NCBI RefSeq assembly: GCF_000022145.1
Contig: NC_011891.1
Coordinates: forward strand, 2,492,001 to 2,556,000
DNA length: 64,000 nt
Reading direction: 5' to 3'
Origin: Anaeromyxobacter dehalogenans 2CP-1
Lineage (GTDB): Bacteria; Myxococcota; Myxococcia; Myxococcales; Anaeromyxobacteraceae
In this document: piece after piece, positions 53,079 to 61,698 of the stretch
Numbering within the stretch: the first letter of the stretch is position 1
Layout of the letters: every line of letters starts with the position of its first letter
The notes under the pieces: generated by a model
The model's database searches: none
Told to the model about the DNA's origin: nothing
The model's input: only the letters and a program-made list of their open reading frames with translations
Translations under genes and position numbers: made by a program

Positions 53079-54230
53079 TCAGCGCCGGGGGCGCGTCCCC
53101 TTGCGGGCTCCCTTGGCGGCGCCCTTCCCGGTCGCCGTCTTCCGCTTCGGCGCAGCCTTGCGGGTGCGCGCCGGGGCGGCGGCCTTCCGGCCGCCGGACG
53201 GGGCCGCGCGGCGGCGCCGGGGCGCCGGGGCGTGCGGCGGGTGCGCGGTCGCCGCCGGGTCCTCGACCACCCCGGCCGGCGCGCGGTCGGGGCGGCGGTC
53301 CTCCGGTCCCGGCTCGGCGGCGATCGCCTCCGGGGGCGCGAGCGGCGCCGGGGCTGCCGTGAGCGCCTCGTCCGGCGCCGGTGCGGCGGCCGGCGCCTCG
53401 GTGACCTCGGCCCGCGGTGCGGCCGCGGGGACCGTGGCCGTGGGCTCCGCCCCGCCGTGTCCTGCCTCCACCGCGAGGCGTCGCCCGAGCGCATCCAGCG
53501 CGAGCCGCGCCGCCGCCTGCTCCGCGTCCTTCTTCGACCGTCCGGCGCCGCGCCCCAGCACCTCGCCGCGCAGGTCGGTCTCGACCTCGAACGTCTTCGA
53601 GTGGTCCGGGCCGTGCTCGGCGACCACGCGGTACCGCGGGGTGGCGCGCAGCCGGCTCTGCGAGAGCTCCTGGAGCTGGGTCTTGAAGTCGCGGTCCAGG
53701 GTGCCGGCCGCCGCGCGCGCGAACGCCTCGCCGAGGAAGCGGTCCACGAAGCAGAGCACCGCCGGGAGCCCCTGCCCCTGGTACACGGCGGCGATCACCG
53801 CCTCCATCGCGTCGGCGAGCAGCGACGACTTCTGCCGGCCGCCGGTCAGCTCCTCGCCGCGCCCGAGGCGGAGCAGCGTCCCGAGGTCGAGCGCGCGGGC
53901 CATCCCGGCGAGCCCCTGCTCGTCCACCACCGCGGCGCGCATCTTGGAGAGGTCGCCCTCGCGCGCCGAGGGGAAGCGCTCCATGAGCCGGTGCGACACG
54001 GCCAGGTCGATGACCGCGTCCCCCAGGAACTCGAGCCGCTCGTTGTCCTGCAGCCCGTCCTCGCGGTGCTCGTTCACGTAGGACTTGTGCGTGAGCGCGG
54101 CCAGGGCGGCCTGGCGGTCGGTGACCGCGATGCCGAGCCGCGCCTCCAGCGCGCCCACCGGGTCGAGCGCCGGGTCCGGCTCCGGCGGCGCGCCCGCGGG
54201 CTCCTGCGCTGGTCCTCGATCCTCGCCCAT
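53079..54230 (-). CDS. rnc: Ribonuclease III with long C-terminal basic tail
   Basis: 383 residues, against about 225 usually. The catalytic domain signature NERLEFLGDAVIDLAV is near residues 63-77 and a dsRNA-binding domain spans about 184-252. The remaining ~125 residues are an Ala/Pro-rich then Lys/Arg-rich tail (TRKAAPKRKTATGKGAAKGARKG), histone-H1-like. RNase III processes rRNA and other double-stranded RNA. The tail is probably disordered and could raise RNA affinity. It is 15 nt downstream of meaB and may be read through from that operon. Confidence 0.94.
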   Translation of the reverse strand: MGEDRGPAQEPAGAPPEPDPALDPVGALEARLGIAVTDRQAALAALTHKSYVNEHREDGLQDNERLEFLGDAVIDLAVSHRLMERFPSAREGDLSKMRAAVVDEQGLAGMARALDLGTLLRLGRGEELTGGRQKSSLLADAMEAVIAAVYQGQGLPAVLCFVDRFLGEAFARAAAGTLDRDFKTQLQELSQSRLRATPRYRVVAEHGPDHSKTFEVETDLRGEVLGRGAGRSKKDAEQAAARLALDALGRRLAVEAGHGGAEPTATVPAAAPRAEVTEAPAAAPAPDEALTAAPAPLAPPEAIAAEPGPEDRRPDRAPAGVVEDPAATAHPPHAPAPRRRRAAPSGGRKAAAPARTRKAAPKRKTATGKGAAKGARKGTRPRR

Positions 54231-54245
54231 CGTCCGCTCTCCCGC

Positions 54246-55280
54246 TCAGGCCCGCAGCAGCGCAGCCAGCTCTTCCGCGAGCTGGTACGGGTCGGCGCTC
54301 CGCGCCGCGATCCGCTCGGCCACCGCGTCCAGCCGCCCCTTCTCCGCCTCTAGGCGCGCCAGCGCCCCGGCCATCAGCCGCTCCCGCAGCACCGCCACGA
54401 ACGCGGCGCGGGCCCGGGCCACCTCGCGCTCACGGCGACCGCCGGTGGCCTCGAGGTGCGCGCGGTGCGCGTCCACCGCCGCGATCAGCTCCGCCACGCC
54501 CTCGTCGCGCACCGCCACGGTGCGCACGATGGGCGGCTCCCAGGGCGCCTGGGCCGGGCCCTGGGGCGGCACCGGGCCGCCGGTGAAGCGGTGCGCCGCG
54601 TCGTGGTCGGCCGGCACAGGCCCCAGGCCCATGACCGTGCGGCGCAGCTCCAGCATGGTCTGCAGGTCGCGCACGGTCCGGTCGGCGCCCTCCCGGTCGG
54701 CCTTGTTCACCGCGAACACGTCGGCGATCTCGAGCACGCCCGCCTTGATGGCCTGGACGTCGTCGCCCAGCCCCGGCACCGCCACCACCACCACGGTGTG
54801 CGCCAGCGTCGCGACCTCGATCTCGTCCTGCCCGACCCCGACCGTCTCCACCAGGATGACGTCCTTGCCCATGGCGTCCATCACCTGGACCAGATCGGAG
54901 GTGGAGCGCGAGAGGCCGCCCAGGTGGCCGCGGGTGCCGAGCGAGCGGATGAAGACGCCCTCGTCGAGCGCGTGGTCCTGCATCCGGATGCGGTCGCCCA
55001 GGATGGCGCCGCCCGAGAACGGGCTGGTGGGATCGACCGCGATCACGCCGACCGTCTTGCCCAGCCGGCGGTAGTGGCCGATGAGCCGGTCGGTGAGCGA
55101 GGACTTGCCGGCGCCGGGCGCGCCGGTGAGCCCCACCACGTACGCCCGGCCGGTCCGCGGGAACAGGGTCCGCAGCGTGGCCTCGGCCTCGGGGAGCCGG
55201 TCGTCGAGGTCGCGCATGAGGCGGGCGGCGGCGCGGATCTCGCCCGCGAGCACGCGCTCCGCGATGGATGGGGAGGACAT
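54246..55280 (-). CDS. meaB: MeaB-type GTPase (methylmalonyl-CoA mutase-associated)
   Basis: 344 residues. P-loop GAPGAGKSS (about residues 54-62), the switch (DRIRMQDHA), DPTSPFSGGAILGD and VETVGVGQDE are diagnostic. MeaB/ArgK protects and assists methylmalonyl-CoA mutase and related B12 enzymes. No mutase is encoded in the window. It follows the leucine operon directly (one-base TGATG overlap with the gene at 55280-56590). Confidence 0.94.
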   Translation of the reverse strand: MSSPSIAERVLAGEIRAAARLMRDLDDRLPEAEATLRTLFPRTGRAYVVGLTGAPGAGKSSLTDRLIGHYRRLGKTVGVIAVDPTSPFSGGAILGDRIRMQDHALDEGVFIRSLGTRGHLGGLSRSTSDLVQVMDAMGKDVILVETVGVGQDEIEVATLAHTVVVVAVPGLGDDVQAIKAGVLEIADVFAVNKADREGADRTVRDLQTMLELRRTVMGLGPVPADHDAAHRFTGGPVPPQGPAQAPWEPPIVRTVAVRDEGVAELIAAVDAHRAHLEATGGRREREVARARAAFVAVLRERLMAGALARLEAEKGRLDAVAERIAARSADPYQLAEELAALLRA

Positions 55281-56590
55281 CAGTAGGCCGCCGCCTCGGG
55301 GACGAAGTTCGCGACGAGGATCGCGCTGGACATCTTGCGCGGCGCGCCCATGGGCTGCCGCTGGCGATCGAGCTGCCGGTAGATCACGCTGCCGTCCTGC
55401 ACCTGGTCGATCTGGATGAGCAGGCGCCATCCGCCGCGCTCCTGGGCGAACACCGCCTCGAAGTCCGAGCGCTTCAGGACGCGCGCGGCGCCGTAGGGCC
55501 GGCCGTCGATGTCGGTGCCGACGTAGCGGACCTCGTCCGGGCCCGCCTCCTCCACCACCACGCTCATCACCCAGATCTCGCCGGGGTGCGGCATGAGGTG
55601 GCTCGGGACCTCGGAGGCCACCGCGACCGGCCCGGGCGGTGGCGCCGGAGCCGCGCCCGGATCCGCCGCGCCCAGCGCGAGCGCCACCACCTTGGCCGTG
55701 CCGGGGAAGCTCGCCAGCTCGAAGCGGTCCGACCAGACGTCGCCGTTCGGGCCGATCACCCGCCCCTTGAACCGGGTGCCCATCTCCCTGCTGGCCACGA
55801 ACCGGTAGCGGGTGTTGCCGTAGGCGAACTCCTTCACCAGCTCGACCATGGCGTTCGGCGCGAGCATGGCGTCGTCGCCGAACACCTGCGCCAGCGCCGC
55901 GAGCGTGAGCGCGTTGCGCGGCGCCGGCGTGGCCGCGAGCGTCGGCGCGGAGGTCGGCGGCGGCGTGAGCGCCGGCGCCGGCGCGGCGGGCCGCATCCGC
56001 GCCACCGAGCCGACCAGGTAGATCTCCAGGTCGGTGGGGCTGGCGAAGTCGGAGAGGTCGAGCGCGGGGAAGTCCGGCGCGACCTCGAACGGCCGCCCGC
56101 CCACCGGCGCGACGCGCGACACCCGCACCGACTCGGGCCCGCCCAGCACCTCGAACGCGTGGGTGGCGGTCTTCACCAGGGCCCGGACCGCCAGGCGCTC
56201 CGGATCGAGCGCGGTCTCCAGCCGCAGCGATCGCATGCGCGCGGCCAGGTCCTGGAGCGCCGCGGCGTGCCGCCCGAGCGCCTGCGCCACCGAGACCTCG
56301 AGCCCGGTGGCCCGCTCGTGCTCGTAGAAGTTGACCTCGCCCAGGGCGGAGAGCGGCGCGTCGAGGAAGCGGAGGTGGTCGTGGCCGGTGACCACGAAGC
56401 GGCCGCGGGCGATGGTCTGGCCGGTGACGGGGTGCTGGACCCGGCCGGCGAACGCGAGCTCGCCCTCGAGCGTCTCGCGGTCGGCGCCGAGGCGGACGGG
56501 GATCCCGAGCGCGGACAGCTTGCGCGAGGCGATCTGGTTCAGGCGCTCGCGCGGGATCTTTCCGATGATGGTGTGTTCGCCTTCGCCCAT
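55280..56590 (-). CDS. Uncharacterised protein in the leucine-degradation operon
   Basis: 436 residues with no recognised domain. The first ~200 residues are mixed alpha/beta (HTIIGKIPRERLNQIASRKLSALG, VNFYEHERATGLEVSVAQALGRHAAALQDLAARM). A Pro/Thr/Ala linker follows (about residues 205-230), and the C-terminal part is beta-rich (VMSVVVEEAGPDEVRYVGTDIDGRPYG, GSVIYRQLDRQRQPMG). No signal peptide or transmembrane helix. It sits between the acyl-CoA dehydrogenase and meaB and may be an accessory of that pathway; nothing more can be claimed. Confidence 0.7.
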   Translation of the reverse strand: MGEGEHTIIGKIPRERLNQIASRKLSALGIPVRLGADRETLEGELAFAGRVQHPVTGQTIARGRFVVTGHDHLRFLDAPLSALGEVNFYEHERATGLEVSVAQALGRHAAALQDLAARMRSLRLETALDPERLAVRALVKTATHAFEVLGGPESVRVSRVAPVGGRPFEVAPDFPALDLSDFASPTDLEIYLVGSVARMRPAAPAPALTPPPTSAPTLAATPAPRNALTLAALAQVFGDDAMLAPNAMVELVKEFAYGNTRYRFVASREMGTRFKGRVIGPNGDVWSDRFELASFPGTAKVVALALGAADPGAAPAPPPGPVAVASEVPSHLMPHPGEIWVMSVVVEEAGPDEVRYVGTDIDGRPYGAARVLKRSDFEAVFAQERGGWRLLIQIDQVQDGSVIYRQLDRQRQPMGAPRKMSSAILVANFVPEAAAY

Positions 56591-56656
56591 GGTCTCCCAC
56601 GCGCGCGCGCCACGGGCGTCCCGCCCGTCCGGCGCGCTCCCCTTCCGCGCGAGAGA

Positions 56657-57796
56657 CTACCTCAGAATCTCCCGCGAGATGACCATCCGCTGCACCTCGC
56701 TCGTCCCCTCGCCGATCTCGGTCAGCTTGGCGTCGCGAAAATGGCGCTCCACCGGGAAGTCGCGGGTGTAGCCGTAGCCGCCGTGGATCTGGATCGCGCG
56801 GGAGGTGGCGCGCATGGCGGCCTCGCTCGCGTAGAGCTTCGCCATCGAGGCCGCCGTGCCGAACGGCTCGCCCGCGTCGCACAGGGCGGCCGCCCGCCGG
56901 ACCAGCAGCCGCGCCGCGTCGAGCTCGGTGGCCATGTCGGCGAGCATGAAGCCGATCGCCTGGAACTCGGCGATGGGCTTGCCGAACGCCTGGCGCTCCT
57001 TCGCGTACGCCCGGGCCTCCTCCAGCGCGCCCCGGCCCAGGCCCACCGCGAGCGCGCCGATGGTGATCCGGCCGCGGTCGAGGATCTGCAGCGTGTCGAT
57101 GAAGCCGTGGTCGACCTCGCCGAGCCGCTGCGCGTCCGGGACCTCGACCTCGTCCAGGAACAGCTGCGCGGTGTCGGAGCTGCGCATGCCGAGCTTGCCG
57201 TGGATGGGGCGCTGCGTGAACCCGCTCATCCCCGGCTCGAGGATGAACGCGGTGATCCCGTGGTGGCGTCGCCCCGGGTCGGTGCGGGCCAGCACCACGA
57301 AGCTGCCGCCCACCGTCCCCTGCGTGATGAACGTCTTCGAGCCGGAGAGCGCCCAGGCGTCGCCGCGTCGCACCGCGGTGGTGCGCATGGCCGAGGCGTC
57401 CGAGCCGCTCCCCGGCTCGGTGAGCGCCCAGGCGGCCAGGCGCTCGCCCGTCGCCAGCGACGGCAGGTACCGCTCCTTCTGCGCGTCGGTGCCGAACCGC
57501 GCGATGTGGCCGGTGCCGAGCCCGTTGTGGCTCGCCACGGTGAGGGCGAGCGAGCCGTCGAAGCGCGCGACCTCCTCCACCACCACCGCCACCGCCAGCG
57601 CGCCCATGCCGGCGCCGCCGTAGCGCTCCGGCACGGTGATGCCGAGCAGGCCCATGGCGCCGAGCTTCGCCACCACCTCGCGCGGGAACGTCTCGCTCGC
57701 GTCCCACGCGGCGGCGTGCGGCCGCACCTCCGCCTCGCAGAACGCGCGCACGGTCCGCTGGATCTCGACCAGCTCCGCGGGGAGTTCGAAGTCCAT
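56657..57796 (-). CDS. Isovaleryl-CoA dehydrogenase-like acyl-CoA dehydrogenase
   Basis: 379 residues. Landmarks are [74 protein letters not shown] and [12 protein letters not shown] with the catalytic-region Glu. The genomic setting with carboxyltransferase, methylglutaconyl-CoA hydratase and HMG-CoA lyase makes isovaleryl-CoA the likely substrate (context inference). Confidence 0.92.
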   Translation of the reverse strand: MDFELPAELVEIQRTVRAFCEAEVRPHAAAWDASETFPREVVAKLGAMGLLGITVPERYGGAGMGALAVAVVVEEVARFDGSLALTVASHNGLGTGHIARFGTDAQKERYLPSLATGERLAAWALTEPGSGSDASAMRTTAVRRGDAWALSGSKTFITQGTVGGSFVVLARTDPGRRHHGITAFILEPGMSGFTQRPIHGKLGMRSSDTAQLFLDEVEVPDAQRLGEVDHGFIDTLQILDRGRITIGALAVGLGRGALEEARAYAKERQAFGKPIAEFQAIGFMLADMATELDAARLLVRRAAALCDAGEPFGTAASMAKLYASEAAMRATSRAIQIHGGYGYTRDFPVERHFRDAKLTEIGEGTSEVQRMVISREILR

Positions 57797-57804
57797 GTGG
57801 GCTC

Positions 57805-59379
57805 CTAGACCGGGAGGACGCCGCGCTTGCGCTCGCGGGTCGGCTCGTGGCCGGCCGCGTAGATCCGGAACCGGCGGGAGAGCTCCTCGCGCAGCCGCTC
57901 GCCGGGCACCACCGCGTCCACCACCAGCTCGCTCGCCAGCTTGAGCAGGTCGATGTCGGCCCGGTACTCCTCGCGCAGGGCCTGTACGTAGGCGGCCCGC
58001 TCGGCCTCGGGTCGCTCCTGGATCTTGTTGAAGAAGACCGCGTTCACCGCCGCCTCCGGCCCCATCACCGCGATCATGGCCTCCGGCAGCGCCAGCGTGG
58101 CGGACGGGCCGAACGCCGGGCCGTCCATCGCGTAGAGGCCGGCGCCGTACGCCTTGCGCACCACCACGCAGATGCGCGGGACGGTGGCCTCCGAGACCGC
58201 GCTGATCATCTTGGCCCCCGCCCGGATGATCCCGGCCCGCTCGACCTTCGTGCCGATCATGAACCCGGGCACGTCGGCGAGGTAGAGCAGCGGCACGTTG
58301 AACGCGTCGCACAGCCAGATGAAGCGGGTGGCCTTGTCGGCGGAGTCCACGAACAGCACCCCGCCCTTCACCTTGGGCTGGTTCGCGACGATCCCCACCA
58401 CCTGGCCGTCGATGCGGGCGAGCCCGGTGACGAGCTCGCCGGCCCAGAGGCGCTTCACCTCCAGGAACGAGCCCTCGTCCACGATCGCGTCGACGAGCTC
58501 GAGCATGTCGAACGGCTTGTTCTGGTCGCGCGGCACCACGTCGGCGGGCGCGCGGGCGCCGGGGCGCGGCGGCCGGGCCGGCGCCTCGGGCGGCAGGCCA
58601 CGGTGGCTGGAGGGCAGGTACGAGAGCCAGCGGCGCGCCAGCGCGATGGCCTCCTCCTCGGTCTTCACCAGGAAGTCGCCGCAGCCGGACACCGAGCAGT
58701 GCATGCGCGCGCCGCCCAGCTCCTCCAGCGTCACCTTCTCGCCGATGACCATCTCGGCCATCCGCGGGGAGCCCAGGTACATGGAGGCGTTCCCCTCCAC
58801 CATCACGACCACGTCGCAGAACGCCGGGATGTACGCGCCGCCCGCCGCCGACGGACCGAACAGCAGGCAGATCTGGGGGACCACGCCGGAGAGGTGCACC
58901 TCGTTGTGGAAGATGCGCCCGGCGCCGCGGCGCCCCGGGAACATCTCCACCTGGTCGGTGATGCGCGCGCCGGCCGAGTCCACCAGGTAGAGCAGCGGCA
59001 GGCGCTGCGCCGCCGCGACCTCCTGGATGCGCAGGATCTTCTCGACCGTGCGCGCGCCCCAGCTCCCCGCCTTCACGGTGGAGTCGTTCGCCATGACGCA
59101 CACCGGGCGGCCGTCCATCCGGCCCATGCCGGTGACGACGCCGTCGGCGGGCAGCTCCGGGTCGAGCGCGTTCGCGAGCGCGCCGTCCTCGACGAAGCTC
59201 CCCGGGTCGAGCAGGAGCGCGATCCGCTCCCGCGCGAAGCGCTTGCCCTGCTCGGCGTTCTTGGCGTGGTACTTCGCCGCGCCGCCCTGCTCCACCCGCC
59301 GCAGCTCCCGCGCGATGCGCGCGTCCGGCGACTCGTCTCGGGCCACTGCGCCACCTCCGGGCGTTCCGTCCGCGTCCAT
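57805..59379 (-). CDS. Acyl-CoA carboxylase carboxyltransferase (beta) subunit, probably methylcrotonyl-CoA
   Basis: 524 residues, a carboxyltransferase with crotonase-like fold repeats. Recognisable motifs include [45 protein letters not shown] and [19 protein letters not shown]-like [14 protein letters not shown], and [14 protein letters not shown]. It transfers CO2 from biotin to methylcrotonyl-CoA or a related acyl-CoA. The biotin-carboxylase/BCCP alpha subunit that must accompany it is not in the window. Second-to-last core gene of the leucine operon. Confidence 0.92.
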   Translation of the reverse strand: MDADGTPGGGAVARDESPDARIARELRRVEQGGAAKYHAKNAEQGKRFARERIALLLDPGSFVEDGALANALDPELPADGVVTGMGRMDGRPVCVMANDSTVKAGSWGARTVEKILRIQEVAAAQRLPLLYLVDSAGARITDQVEMFPGRRGAGRIFHNEVHLSGVVPQICLLFGPSAAGGAYIPAFCDVVVMVEGNASMYLGSPRMAEMVIGEKVTLEELGGARMHCSVSGCGDFLVKTEEEAIALARRWLSYLPSSHRGLPPEAPARPPRPGARAPADVVPRDQNKPFDMLELVDAIVDEGSFLEVKRLWAGELVTGLARIDGQVVGIVANQPKVKGGVLFVDSADKATRFIWLCDAFNVPLLYLADVPGFMIGTKVERAGIIRAGAKMISAVSEATVPRICVVVRKAYGAGLYAMDGPAFGPSATLALPEAMIAVMGPEAAVNAVFFNKIQERPEAERAAYVQALREEYRADIDLLKLASELVVDAVVPGERLREELSRRFRIYAAGHEPTRERKRGVLPV

Positions 59380-59425
59380 GGTGCCTTCCCCCGTCGTGTC
59401 CTCGCGGCGCGCTGCGCGCCCCGGC

Positions 59426-60199
59426 TCACTCGCCCGTGAACACCGGCGGGCGCTTCTCGGCGAACGCGGCCAGCGCCTCGCGCCGGTCGCGGGTGCCGAG
59501 GCAGTCCTGGTACATCCGGTGCTCCAGCGCGAGCGCCTCCTCGAGCGGCAGGTGGAACCCGCCGTCGATGGCGCGCTTCGCCTGGCGCAGCGACACCGGC
59601 GCGTTCCGGGCGATGCGCCCGGCCAGCGCGAGCGCGTCGTCGAGCAGCCGCCCCGGCGGCGCGATCTGCGTGACGAGCCCCATGGCGAGCGCCTCGGCGG
59701 CGCCGATCCGGCGCGCGGTGAGGACGAGGTCCTTCGCGCGCGCCACGCCCACCAGCCGCGCCAGCCGCTGCGTGCCGCCGCCGCCCGGGATGATGCCGAG
59801 CGCGACCTCCGGCAGCCCGAGCTGCGCCGAGTCGGCGGCGACGCGCAGGTCGCAGGCGAGCGCCAGCTCCAGGCCGCCGCCCAGCGCCGCGCCGTTCAGC
59901 GCGGCCACGAACGGCTGCGGCGCCTGCTCGATGCCGCGGAGGGCGTCGCGCAGGCCCTCGTGGAACCGGTGCACGTCGTCGGCGGACATCCCGGCGCGCT
60001 CCTTCAGATCGGCGCCGGCGCAGAACGCCTTGTCGCCGTCGCCGGTGATCACCACGCAGCGCAGGGCCCGGTCGCCCCCGGCGCGCGCCAGCTGCGCGCG
60101 CAGCGCGCCGAGCAGCCCCACGGTGATCGAGTTCCGGCGCGAGGCGCCGTCGATCGTCCAGACCTCGACCGCGTCTCTGCGCTCCACCCGGAGATCCAT
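59426..60199 (-). CDS. Methylglutaconyl-CoA hydratase-like crotonase
   Basis: 257 residues. Crotonase signatures [14 protein letters not shown] and [39 protein letters not shown] are present. The position between HMG-CoA lyase and the carboxyltransferase subunit makes 3-methylglutaconyl-CoA the probable substrate. It starts 1 nt after the lyase stop. Confidence 0.92.
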   Translation of the reverse strand: MDLRVERRDAVEVWTIDGASRRNSITVGLLGALRAQLARAGGDRALRCVVITGDGDKAFCAGADLKERAGMSADDVHRFHEGLRDALRGIEQAPQPFVAALNGAALGGGLELALACDLRVAADSAQLGLPEVALGIIPGGGGTQRLARLVGVARAKDLVLTARRIGAAEALAMGLVTQIAPPGRLLDDALALAGRIARNAPVSLRQAKRAIDGGFHLPLEEALALEHRMYQDCLGTRDRREALAAFAEKRPPVFTGE

Positions 60200-60200
60200 G

Positions 60201-61136
60201 TCAGCCTCCTGCCGGCGCCGCCCGCGCCAGCTCCGCCTGGAGCGCCTTGCCCGGCAAGGTCCGCCCCACCAGCCGCTGCGCCAGCGCGCCGGCGGCCACC
60301 AGCTTCCGGAAGTCCACTCCGGTCTCGAGCCCCATCCCGTCGAGCATGTAGACGAGGTCCTCGGTGGCGAGGTTCCCGGAGGCGCCCGGCGCGTACGGGC
60401 AGCCGCCCAGGCCGCCGATCGACGCGTCGAACGTCGTGACGCCCTCCTCCAGGCCGGCCAGCACGTTCGCGAGCGCGGTGCCGCGGGTGTCGTGCATGTG
60501 CAGCGCGATCTGCTCCGGCCGGGCGCGCGCGCGCAGCAGCCCGAGGATGCGCCGGGTCTGGTTGGGCGTCCCCACGCCGATGGTGTCGCCGAGCGACACC
60601 TGGTGGCAGCCGAGCGCGAGCAGCCGCTCGACGATCTCGGCGGCGCGGCCCGGGTCGACCGGGCCCTCGTACGGACAGCCCCACACCGTGGAGACGTACC
60701 CGCGCACGCGGAGCCCGCGGGCGAGCGCCGCGGGCACGAGCGCCTCCAGCTCGCCCAGCGTCTCCGCCACCGTTCGGTTCAGGTTCTTGCGGTTGTGCGT
60801 CTCGGAGGCCGAGAGGAACACCGCGGCCTCCACCGGCGGATGTCCCTCTCCCGCCCGCGCCAGCGCGACGGCGAGCCGGTCCAGCCCCTTCGCGTTCGGC
60901 ACCAGCACCACGTACGAGGTCCCGTCCACCGCCGGGAGCGCCGCGGTCACCTCGGCGGCGTCGGCGAGCTGCGGGATCCAGCGCGGCGACACGAAGCTCG
61001 AGGCCTCGATGCGCCGCAGGCCCGCGGCCGCGAGCGCCCCGATGAGCGCCAGCTTGTCCGCGGTCGGGACGGTGCGCGCCTCGTTCTGGAGCCCGTCCCG
61101 CGGGCCGACCTCGTACACCGTCACCCGGTGGGCCAT
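60201..61136 (-). CDS. Hydroxymethylglutaryl-CoA lyase
   Basis: 311 residues. The TIM-barrel sequence includes [52 protein letters not shown] and the catalytic loop [17 protein letters not shown] with its Cys. It splits HMG-CoA into acetyl-CoA and acetoacetate, the final step of leucine breakdown. It is first gene of the operon. A -10 box (TAATAT) ends 7 nt before the ATG, so it is probably leaderless. Confidence 0.95.
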   Translation of the reverse strand: MAHRVTVYEVGPRDGLQNEARTVPTADKLALIGALAAAGLRRIEASSFVSPRWIPQLADAAEVTAALPAVDGTSYVVLVPNAKGLDRLAVALARAGEGHPPVEAAVFLSASETHNRKNLNRTVAETLGELEALVPAALARGLRVRGYVSTVWGCPYEGPVDPGRAAEIVERLLALGCHQVSLGDTIGVGTPNQTRRILGLLRARARPEQIALHMHDTRGTALANVLAGLEEGVTTFDASIGGLGGCPYAPGASGNLATEDLVYMLDGMGLETGVDFRKLVAAGALAQRLVGRTLPGKALQAELARAAPAGG

Positions 61137-61143
61137 GTGGCGG

Positions 61144-61171
61144 ATATTAAGGCCCAGGTCCGGGCCGGACC
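61144..61171 (-). promoter_or_regulatory. Promoter and putative operator of the leucine-degradation operon
   Basis: On the reverse strand TAATAT (61149-61144) ends 7 nt before the ATG at 61136. A 7-bp inverted repeat with one central base (GGTCCGG-G-CCGGACC, 61157-61171) overlaps the spacer and -35 position where no TTGACA-like box is seen. This layout fits binding by a regulator. No liuR-like regulator gene is adjacent. Confidence 0.5.
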
Positions 61172-61265
61172 GGTGATCCCGCGTGGGTCCGCGCGGGGCG
61201 ATGACGGCGCCGGCGCCCCGGGTTAACTCCCCTCCCCGGACCCAACGACCCCACGAGAGGTGAAC

Positions 61266-61676
61266 ATGATCCGGTTCCTGCGTCTCACCGTGCTCGCCGC
61301 GGCGGCCCTCGCCGCCGGCGCCGGCGCCCGCGCCGAGGACGCGCCGTACCGCGAGGCCTCGGTGGACGAGGTGGCGAGGCTCCTCGGCACGCCGGGCGCG
61401 CGCGTCTTCGACGCGAACGGCCCGGAGACCTACGCGAAGGCCCACCTGCCCGGGGCCACGCTCGTCGCGTACCGCACGTACGAGGCCCGCGAGCTGCCGG
61501 CGGACAAGGACGCGCCGCTCGTCTTCTACTGCAAGAACACGCGTTGAAGCGCGAGCCACGAGGCCGCCCGGCGGGCGGCCAGCTTCGGGCACCGCAACGT
61601 GTACGTGATGCCGGCCGGCATCGACGGCTGGGTGGCCGCCGGCAGGCCGGTGGAGGAGGGACCGCCGGGGCGGTGA
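61266..61676 (+). CDS. Periplasmic rhodanese-like selenoprotein, Sec at in-frame TGA
   Basis: 136 residues if the TGA at 61545-61547 is read as selenocysteine (U94). A signal peptide (MIRFLRLTVLAAAALAAGAGARA) precedes a rhodanese domain: FDANGPETYAKAHLPGA, FYCKNTR-U-SASHEAARRAASFG, VYVMPAGIDGWVAAG, stop at 61674-61676. The TGA sits where relatives have the catalytic Cys (YC..T.C.ASH). Translation stopping there would lose the last third of the domain. A stem-loop at 61562-61580 fits a bacterial SECIS. Rhodanese moves sulfane sulfur to a nucleophile; Sec at the active site would make it a selenol enzyme. The alternative is a pseudogene. GAGAGGTGA precedes the ATG. It is convergent with thiC. 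Confidence 0.85.
61545..61580 (+). promoter_or_regulatory. In-frame UGA with bacterial SECIS-like stem-loop
   Basis: The UGA is followed by 14 nt and then a perfect 8-bp stem (GGCCGCCC, 61562-61569, with GGGCGGCC, 61573-61580) enclosing loop GGC. The loop begins 22 nt after the UGA and has G in its first two positions. Published bacterial SECIS models place the loop about 16-37 nt after UGA with a G there. The structure overlaps coding sequence, as in bacterial selenoprotein mRNAs. Confidence 0.75.
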
Positions 61677-61698
61677 AGGCCGAGGCCTCCGGGTGCGC

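Noticed and set aside
61260-61547. Short rhodanese ORF ending at TGA 61545-61547, a truncated gene or pseudogene
   Set aside because: The frame continues in phase into the missing part of the domain, the TGA replaces the catalytic Cys, and a SECIS-like hairpin follows. Selenocysteine explains all three without invoking decay.
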